DNA from: Nitratireductor aquimarinus
Lineage (GTDB): Bacteria; Pseudomonadota; Alphaproteobacteria; Rhizobiales; Rhizobiaceae
Direction of reading: 5' to 3'
Length of the DNA: 64,000 bases
Assembly: GCF_046773475.1 (NCBI RefSeq)
Contig: NZ_CP177239.1
Span: 1,674,001-1,738,000 of the forward strand
Position 1 is the stretch's first letter; every line of letters begins with the position of its first letter. The notes under the pieces were generated by a model. It saw only the letters and a program-made list of their open reading frames with translations. It was not told where the DNA came from and searched no databases. Of the stretch, positions 58,658 to 64,000 are shown piece by piece. Both the position numbers and the translations under genes were made by a program.

Positions 58658-60270
58658 TCCCTCCCCATCGCATGGGTCATGGCGGCGGCGATCTCATGGG
58701 CGTCGGGCTGCCTGAACACCGCCGCCACATGCTGGTCGGGCCGCAACAGATAAAGCCGCCCCGCGCCATAGCGTGCCGCAACCGCCCCCGCGCTGTCCTC
58801 GACATGCTCCACACCGTCCACCGCCGAAGCGCCGGGTTGCGTCACCTGCACCACATGCAGCCCCGCAGGCAGACCGATGGGCGGATCGCAATCGACCGCC
58901 AGAAGCACGAAACCGCCGCCCGCCTCGCCGAGCAGCCAGGACGCCCTGCCTTCCACGCGCACCGGCGCATCGGCCATCGCTTCGCCCGGCGCAAGCGGGC
59001 TCTCGCCATCCCACGGCGCCTGCAATGTGCAGCCGGCCAGCGAGCACGGTTTTGAAAGCCGGCCCGAATTCACCAGTCGCCGCGCAAAATCATGCTCCTG
59101 CGAAAGCTCCAGAATGCTGTCGCGGAAAATGCGCTCCATCTCGCTCTTCGGCGTCATGAACGAAGTGGAACGCGCCGAGTTCAGGATGTTCTCATCCGCC
59201 CCGTGAACGCGCTCCTCGTCATAGGTCTCAATCAGCGAGGCCGGAGCCTCGCCCTGCACCACCAGCGCCAGCTTCCAGCACAGATTGTCGATGTCCTGAA
59301 TGCCGCCATTGCCGCCCCGCGCGCCGAAGGGCGACACGATGTGCGCGCTGTCGCCGGCAAAGATCACGCGATCATGCACGAAGCGCTCCAGCCTGCGGCA
59401 CTGGAATGTGTAGACCGACACCCAGTCGAGCTCGAATTTCGAGTGCCCGATCACCTTGGCGATGCGCGGGATCACATTCTCCGGCTTTTTCTCTTCGTCC
59501 GGATCGGCGTCCGGGCCAAGCTGCAGATCGATGCGGTAAATATCGTCCGGCTGCTTGTGCAGCAGCGCCGACTGCCCCTTGTGGAAGGGCGGCTCGAACC
59601 AGAACCAGCGCTCTGAGGGAAAGTCCGCCTTCATCTCCACATCGGCGATCAGGAAACGCTCCTCGAACACCTGCCCCGCAAAATCGAGCCCCATCATGCC
59701 GCGCACGGGCGAGCGCGCGCCATCACAGGCGATCACCCAGGCCGCGTCCATCTCGTAAGCGCCATCAGGCGTTTCCACCTGAAGGCGCACATCGCTGCCC
59801 TTCTGCTCAAGCCCGGCAACACGGTTCTTCCAGCGCAAATCGATCAGCTCGGGAAAGTCGGCCGCCCGCTCCACCAGATACTGTTCGACGTAATATTGCT
59901 GCAGGTTGATGAAGGCCGGCATCTTATGGCCTTCCTCCGGCAAAAGGTCGAAGTTCCACACCTCGCGGTCGCGGTGGAACAGGCGCCCCACCTTCCAGGT
60001 CACGCCCTTCTCGACCATCCGTTCGCCAACGCCCAGCCGGTCGAAAATCTCCAGCGTGCGTTTTGACCAGCAGATCGCCCGGCTGCCCACCGACACGACA
60101 TCATTGTCATCGAGCACGACGACGGGAACGCCACGCTGCGCAAGGTCGATGGCGGCGGCAAGCCCCACTGGCCCTGCGCCAATGATGGCGACCGGATATT
60201 GCCCGACATGCCCTTCGGCGAGTTCAGGCGGCGTCGCGTAGGGAAAGGGACTGTACTCGTAACGCGGCAT
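58654..60270 (-). CDS. FAD-dependent aromatic monooxygenase-like oxidoreductase
   Basis: A 538-residue class A flavoprotein monooxygenase. It has the GxGxxG motif IIGAGPVGLAAAIDLAQRG, the DG motif IACDGARSPVR, and the GD motif RVIFAGDSAHIVSPFGARGGN, followed by a C-terminal thioredoxin-like domain of about 100 residues as in MhpA-like enzymes. It should hydroxylate a phenolic or similar substrate with NAD(P)H and O2. Its place next to homogentisate genes suggests a side branch of aromatic catabolism; the substrate is not deducible. A perfect 10-bp inverted repeat lies 21 bp upstream. Confidence 0.88.
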   Translation of the reverse strand: MPRYEYSPFPYATPPELAEGHVGQYPVAIIGAGPVGLAAAIDLAQRGVPVVVLDDNDVVSVGSRAICWSKRTLEIFDRLGVGERMVEKGVTWKVGRLFHRDREVWNFDLLPEEGHKMPAFINLQQYYVEQYLVERAADFPELIDLRWKNRVAGLEQKGSDVRLQVETPDGAYEMDAAWVIACDGARSPVRGMMGLDFAGQVFEERFLIADVEMKADFPSERWFWFEPPFHKGQSALLHKQPDDIYRIDLQLGPDADPDEEKKPENVIPRIAKVIGHSKFELDWVSVYTFQCRRLERFVHDRVIFAGDSAHIVSPFGARGGNGGIQDIDNLCWKLALVVQGEAPASLIETYDEERVHGADENILNSARSTSFMTPKSEMERIFRDSILELSQEHDFARRLVNSGRLSKPCSLAGCTLQAPWDGESPLAPGEAMADAPVRVEGRASWLLGEAGGGFVLLAVDCDPPIGLPAGLHVVQVTQPGASAVDGVEHVEDSAGAVAARYGAGRLYLLRPDQHVAAVFRQPDAHEIAAAMTHAMGRE

Positions 60271-60290
60271 TGGATTTTACCCTCCCTTGC

Positions 60291-60319
60291 AGCCGCTTCT
60301 CCTCAAAAAAGAAGCGGCT
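60291..60319. promoter_or_regulatory. Inverted repeat upstream of the FAD monooxygenase gene
   Basis: AGCCGCTTCT and AGAAGCGGCT form a perfect 10-bp inverted repeat around a 9-nt loop, ending 21 bp before the ATG at 60270. There is no T-run after the stem on either strand, so an operator or an mRNA leader hairpin is more likely than a terminator. Confidence 0.4.
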
Positions 60320-60399
60320 CAAACCTCTTCCAGTGCACGACCCTCAACTCCGGTCATGAAGTCGGTGGTCATGAAAAAACAGCGCCAGCGCTGACGACC

Positions 60400-60560
60400 C
60401 CTTCTCCCCGCAAGCGGGGAGAAGGTAAGGATGAGGGGCAAGCGCCATCGGCAATCAGCGGATGCGCGGCAAAACCAGTCTCAATCAGGTCGCCGCCAGC
60501 CCCTCATCCCCAGCCCCTCATCCCCCTGCCGGGACCTTCTCCCCGCAAGCGGGGAGAAGG
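60400..60560. repeat. Paired palindromic repeat element (REP/RIME-like)
   Basis: Two identical 26-bp palindromes, each CCTTCTCCCCGC-AA-GCGGGGAGAAGG (60400-60425 and 60535-60560), bracket about 110 bp. Next to the first is ATGAGGGG, and before the second CCCCTCATCCCC occurs twice, so the flanks are also inverted. This resembles intergenic mosaic elements common in rhizobial genomes. It fills most of the 349-bp gap 60271-60619, which otherwise contains only the hairpin at 60291. Confidence 0.85.
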
Positions 60561-60619
60561 AAGCCGACATCGCGAGCGGCGCGCGTCCTCCAAACGTCGC
60601 GCCGGCCCGCTTCATCACG

Positions 60620-61570
60620 TCATCCCTGCAGCGCGTCCCACATTTCGCGGTCACGTTCTGCCGTCCAGATGCGCGGCGTATCGATGCCCAGCGCTTCGTC
60701 ATAGGCGCGCGCCACATTGAACGGCAGGCAATGCTCGTAGATCGCATAGTCGGAGAATTTCGGATCGCACACCGCGCGGCAGGCGTCCCACGCCTCCTTC
60801 AGCGTGCCACCGCCCTGCGCCACACGGGCCACCGGCTGATAGGTGGACATCACGAAATCGCCCGTCAGGTCGAGCGCTTCGTTGACCATGCCCTGCCCCA
60901 CCAGCGCGTCACCGCGTCCCGGTGCGATGGCGTCCAGATCGAAAGCGCGGATTTCCTCCAGCGTCGCCGGCCAGTCGTGGAAATGCCCGTCACCGCAATA
61001 GCAGGCCGAGTGGTACTCCACGATATCGCCGGTGAACATCACATTGGCGTCCGGCACGAACGCCACGATGTCGCCCGCCGTGTGCGCGCGACCAAGGAAC
61101 ATCAGGTCCACCCGGCGCTTGCCCAGATACACCGTCATCGACTGCGAGAAGGTGGTGGTGGGCCAGGTCAGGCCGGGGATCGATTCATGCCCCTGGAACA
61201 GGCGCGGGAACCGCACGAATTCAGAATCCCAGTCCTCCTTGCCGCGCTCCACCACCATCGAGCGCGCCTTGTCGCTCATGATCACGGTCGGGGCCTGATA
61301 GGCCGATGCGCCAAGCACGCGCACCGCGTGATAATGCGTCAGCACCAGATGGCTGATCGGCTTGTCGGTGACGGAGCGCACCTTCTCGATCACCTTTTCG
61401 GCGAGGCGCGGCGTTGCCTGCGCCTCGATCACCATCACCGACTCGTCGCCAATGATGATGCCCGAATTGGGATCGCCCTCGGCGGTGAAGGCCCAGAGGT
61501 CCCGGCCGATCTCGTCAAACGAGATCTTCTTTTCGGTCAGGTCGCCTGCGGATGCGAATTGCTTGGCCAT
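60620..61570 (-). CDS. MBL-fold metallo-hydrolase with atypical metal motif
   Basis: A 316-residue metallo-beta-lactamase-fold protein. The region LVLTHYHAVRVLGA corresponds to the HxHxDH motif but has HYHAVR: the first two His are present, while the Asp and last His are replaced by Val and Arg. FLGRAHTAGDIVAF gives the third His and MFTGDIVEY the bridging Asp; a later His is in FHDWP. One metal site may be altered or lost. It is coupled to the upstream FAH gene (TAATG) in the homogentisate operon, so it may be a thioesterase or lactonase acting on a pathway compound. Confidence 0.85.
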   Translation of the reverse strand: MAKQFASAGDLTEKKISFDEIGRDLWAFTAEGDPNSGIIIGDESVMVIEAQATPRLAEKVIEKVRSVTDKPISHLVLTHYHAVRVLGASAYQAPTVIMSDKARSMVVERGKEDWDSEFVRFPRLFQGHESIPGLTWPTTTFSQSMTVYLGKRRVDLMFLGRAHTAGDIVAFVPDANVMFTGDIVEYHSACYCGDGHFHDWPATLEEIRAFDLDAIAPGRGDALVGQGMVNEALDLTGDFVMSTYQPVARVAQGGGTLKEAWDACRAVCDPKFSDYAIYEHCLPFNVARAYDEALGIDTPRIWTAERDREMWDALQG

Positions 61571-62589
61571 TACGCGCCTTTCTCGTATTTCTGAACAGTC
61601 TGCTCGATCGCGCCGAAGATCGAATGGCCATCGCCATCCTTCATCTCGATGCGCACCGTGTCGCCGAAGCGCATGAAGGGCGTCGACGGCTTGCCGTCAT
61701 TGATGGTCTCGATCATGCGGATTTCGGCAATGCAGGAATAGCCCACGCCACCGGCGTCAACCGGCTTGCCGGGGCCGCCGTCGAGCTTGTTGGATACCGT
61801 GCCCGAACCGATGATCGCACCCGCTCCGAGCGGTCGCGTCTTTGCCGCATGCGCCACCAGCGTCGGGAAATCGAAGGTCATGTCGACGCCCGCATCGGCC
61901 CGGCCGAACGGCTTGCCATTGTAGTCCACGCAAAGCGGCAGCGAGAGCTTGCCGCCGTTCCATGCATCGCCCAGCTCTTCCGGCGTCACCGCCACCGGCG
62001 AGAAGGCCGAGGACGGCTTCGACTGGAAGAAGCCGAACCCCTTGCCGAGTTCGGCGGGGATCAGGCCCCGCAGCGAAACGTCGTTCACCAGCATCACCAG
62101 CCGGATCGCCGCTGCCGCCTCTTCCGGCGTCGCGCCCATCGGCACGTCATCGACGACCACGGCGATCTCGCCTTCCATGTCGATGCCATAGGCTTCATCC
62201 GCCATCACGATCGGGTCGCGCGGGGCCAGAAACGTGTCGGAGCCGCCCTGATACATCAGCGGATCGGTCCAGAAGCTTGCGGGCATTTCCGCCCCGCGCG
62301 CCTTGCGCACCAGCTCCACGTGATTGACGTAGGCCGAACCGTCCGCCCACTGATAGGCGCGCGGCAGCGGCGAAAGCGCATCATGCTCATGGAAGCGCTC
62401 TGCCGGCACCGAGCCGTGATCCAGGCTTTCGGAAAGGGCTGCCAGATGCGGCGCGATCCGGGACCAGTCATCGAGCGCTGCCTGCAGCGTCGGCGCAAGA
62501 AAGGAAGCGTCCGTGCAACGGGTCAGGTCGCGCGAGACGACGACCAGCTTGCCGTCGCGCGTTCCGTTCTTCAGCGTAGCGAGTTTCAT
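61570..62589 (-). CDS. Fumarylacetoacetate hydrolase family protein of the homogentisate operon
   Basis: A 339-residue FAH-fold enzyme. Metal-site blocks are DPLMYQGGSDTFLAPRDPIV, IDMEGEIAVVVDDVP and VMLVNDVSLRGLIPAE, and the catalytic region includes GSGTVSNK. It is shorter than eukaryotic FAH (about 420) and represents the bacterial type that cleaves fumarylacetoacetate to fumarate and acetoacetate. The ATG at 62589 is just before MKLATLKNGTRDG; an upstream extension to 62646 is not used. It follows hmgA by 91 bp. No maleylacetoacetate isomerase gene is in the window. Confidence 0.9.
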   Translation of the reverse strand: MKLATLKNGTRDGKLVVVSRDLTRCTDASFLAPTLQAALDDWSRIAPHLAALSESLDHGSVPAERFHEHDALSPLPRAYQWADGSAYVNHVELVRKARGAEMPASFWTDPLMYQGGSDTFLAPRDPIVMADEAYGIDMEGEIAVVVDDVPMGATPEEAAAAIRLVMLVNDVSLRGLIPAELGKGFGFFQSKPSSAFSPVAVTPEELGDAWNGGKLSLPLCVDYNGKPFGRADAGVDMTFDFPTLVAHAAKTRPLGAGAIIGSGTVSNKLDGGPGKPVDAGGVGYSCIAEIRMIETINDGKPSTPFMRFGDTVRIEMKDGDGHSIFGAIEQTVQKYEKGA

Positions 62590-62680
62590 GCAATGTCCTT
62601 TATGCGTTGGGGAAGACGCGCAATCGGCGCAGGTCCACCGGACCAACGCCGATCATATCGCCTGTGGTCGCTCTGGTCGA

Positions 62681-63994
62681 TCAGGACCAGTCGCCCTCCG
62701 GCGTTCCGTTGAAGCGCTTCTTGAGGTCCTTCCAGCAGTCGATGTAATCTTCCTGCAGTGTGTCGGTCTCGGCCGCATAGCGCGTGAGGTGCTGCGGGAA
62801 CCGGGTTTCGAACATGAACGCCATGGTCTCTTCCAGTTTCACCGGCTTCAGTTCCCCATGGCTGGCCTTCTCGAAGCCGAACGTGTCCGGCCCATGCGGC
62901 AGCATCATGTTGTGCAGCGACGAGCCGCCGGGCACGAAACCCTCTTCCTTGGCGTCGTACTGGCCTTTGATCAGGCCCATGAACTCGCTCATGATGTTGC
63001 GGTGATACCAGGGCGGGCGGAACGTGTGTTCGGCCACCATCCAGCGCGGCGGGAAGATCACGAAATCGATATTGGCCGTGCCCTCCTCACCCGACGGCGC
63101 GGTCAGCACCGTGAAGATCGACGGGTCGGGATGATCGAACAGGATCGCTCCCACCGGCGAGAAGGTGGACAGGTCGTATTTGTAAGGCGCGTAATTGCCG
63201 TGCCATGCCACCACGTCGAGCGGCGAATGGCCGATCTCCGTCACATGAAACTGGCCGCACCATTTCACGAACAGCCGGCAGGGCGTTTCCTTTTCCTCAT
63301 ACCAGGCGACCGGCGTCTTGAAGTCGCGCGGATTGGCCAGGCAGTTCGCGCCGATGGGGCCGCGATCCGGCAGGGTGAATTTCGCGCCGTAATTCTCGCA
63401 CATATAGCCGCGCGCCGGCCCGTCCATCAGCTCCACCTGGAAAACCATGCCCCGCGGCAGAACCGCCAGTTCGCCGGGCTGGATCTCGATGATGCCCATT
63501 TCGGTCTTGATGCGCAGACCGCCTTCCTGCGGCACCAGCATCAACTCGCCATCGGCGTTGAAGAAATAGTCATCCACCATAGACGTGTTGAAGGCGTAGA
63601 CATGGGCCGCCATACCGGCCTGCCCCTGCGCGTCGCCCGCCGTGGTCATGGTGTGCACGCCCGACAGGAAATCGGTCTTCTCGTTCGGGATCGGCGTCGG
63701 GTCCCAGCGCAGCTGACCGAGCGCAAGCTGGTGATCGTTCACATTGGGCGCAGACTTCCACTCATCGAAGCTGACCGCCGTAAAGCGGCCGGTGTGCCTC
63801 ACGCTCGGGCGAATGCGATAGAGCCAGGACCGCTCATTCGTCCCGCGCGGCGCGGTGAAGGGCGAGCCCGAAAGCTGTTCTGCATAAAGCCCGTAAGCGG
63901 GCTGCTGCGGCGAGTTCTGCCCCTGCGGCAGCGCGCCGGGCAGGCTTTCCGTTTCAAAGTCATTGCCGAAGCCCGGCATGTACTGGACGGTCAT
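62681..63994 (-). CDS. hmgA: Homogentisate 1,2-dioxygenase
   Basis: Ring-cleaving Fe(II) dioxygenase of 437 residues converting homogentisate to maleylacetoacetate. Family blocks are YMPGFGNDFETESLPGALP at the N-terminus, PRGTNERSWLYRIRPSV, RPPWYHRNIMSEFMGLIKG (iron His and Glu) and MMLPHGPDTFGFEKAS (iron His). The gene is complete: the ATG is at 63994, six bases inside the right edge, so its promoter and regulator, if any, are outside. It heads the minus-strand tyrosine-degradation operon. Confidence 0.97.
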   Translation of the reverse strand: MTVQYMPGFGNDFETESLPGALPQGQNSPQQPAYGLYAEQLSGSPFTAPRGTNERSWLYRIRPSVRHTGRFTAVSFDEWKSAPNVNDHQLALGQLRWDPTPIPNEKTDFLSGVHTMTTAGDAQGQAGMAAHVYAFNTSMVDDYFFNADGELMLVPQEGGLRIKTEMGIIEIQPGELAVLPRGMVFQVELMDGPARGYMCENYGAKFTLPDRGPIGANCLANPRDFKTPVAWYEEKETPCRLFVKWCGQFHVTEIGHSPLDVVAWHGNYAPYKYDLSTFSPVGAILFDHPDPSIFTVLTAPSGEEGTANIDFVIFPPRWMVAEHTFRPPWYHRNIMSEFMGLIKGQYDAKEEGFVPGGSSLHNMMLPHGPDTFGFEKASHGELKPVKLEETMAFMFETRFPQHLTRYAAETDTLQEDYIDCWKDLKKRFNGTPEGDWS

Positions 63995-64000
63995 TCATTC

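Noticed and set aside
60400..60560. CRISPR repeats or insertion sequence ends
   Set aside because: Only two palindromes, inverted flanks and no transposase; fits an intergenic mosaic element better.

Overview
The window is a GC-rich, densely packed chromosomal segment of an alphaproteobacterium. The best guess is a Hyphomicrobiales (Rhizobiales) member of the Phyllobacteriaceae type, for example Nitratireductor, Mesorhizobium or Chelativorans relatives. The reasons are a FixLJ-FixK-ccoNOQP-ccoGHIS microaerobic block, three TRAP transporter systems, coupled operons with ATGA or TAATG junctions, and a rhizobial-type palindromic intergenic repeat. No nif or nod genes are visible, so the fix genes here indicate microaerobic respiration and not symbiosis. 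About 60 protein genes and one tRNA-Gln(CUG) are supported.

Layout. 1-2.2 kb: catalase (cut by the window edge) divergent from its likely activator OxyR. 2.2-9 kb: housekeeping genes (MAPEG protein, aquaporin Z, guaB, an MFS exporter, rlmE, a Ppx/GppA phosphatase, tRNA-Gln). 9.3-10.1 kb: a six-TM potassium channel with a zinc-ribbon tail. 10.2-16.9 kb: a minus-strand catabolic operon (TRAP DctPQM, two SDR dehydrogenases, cupin, FAH-family hydrolase, IclR regulator), probably for a sugar acid or hydroxy acid. 17.2-21.9 kb: an SbcD/SbcC-like (YhaO/YhaN) nuclease-ATPase pair. 22.1-25.2 kb: a lower-GC island with a CDP-glycerol-type cytidylyltransferase, a LicD-like phosphotransferase and a two-gene polysaccharide ABC exporter.

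25.4-41.3 kb: the oxygen/NO regulon. FixL senses O2 and phosphorylates FixJ; FixJ probably activates fixK; FixK-type boxes lie before fixL, a DUF6455 gene, a degenerate receiver gene, hemN/ccoN and ccoG. NnrR-type boxes (TTGCG-N4-CGCAA) lie before an nnrR-like gene (divergent from nnrS) and before a DUF1858 gene. The outputs are cbb3 oxidase (ccoNOQP), its copper/assembly factors (ccoGHIS) and anaerobic haem synthesis (hemN).

41.4-56.4 kb: UspA, a TAXI-type TRAP system, an aminotransferase/MurR-RpiR/BKACE cluster, OsmC, a PcaD-like hydrolase, a fused beta-oxidation enzyme (FadJ type), a TIGR01244 protein and a third TRAP system. 56.6-64 kb: tyrosine/phenylalanine degradation, with an Lrp regulator and hppD facing a minus-strand run hmgA, FAH hydrolase, MBL hydrolase, FAD monooxygenase and DUF2783.

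Nothing in the window is a clearly new defence or mobile system. The most promising undescribed units are the compact glycan-phosphate/export module at 22-25 kb and the accessory members of the FixK/NnrR regulon. Next come the BKACE/aminotransferase cluster and the MBL and FAD genes attached to homogentisate catabolism. Start sites were chosen from ribosome-binding sites and gene overlaps. No database search was possible.
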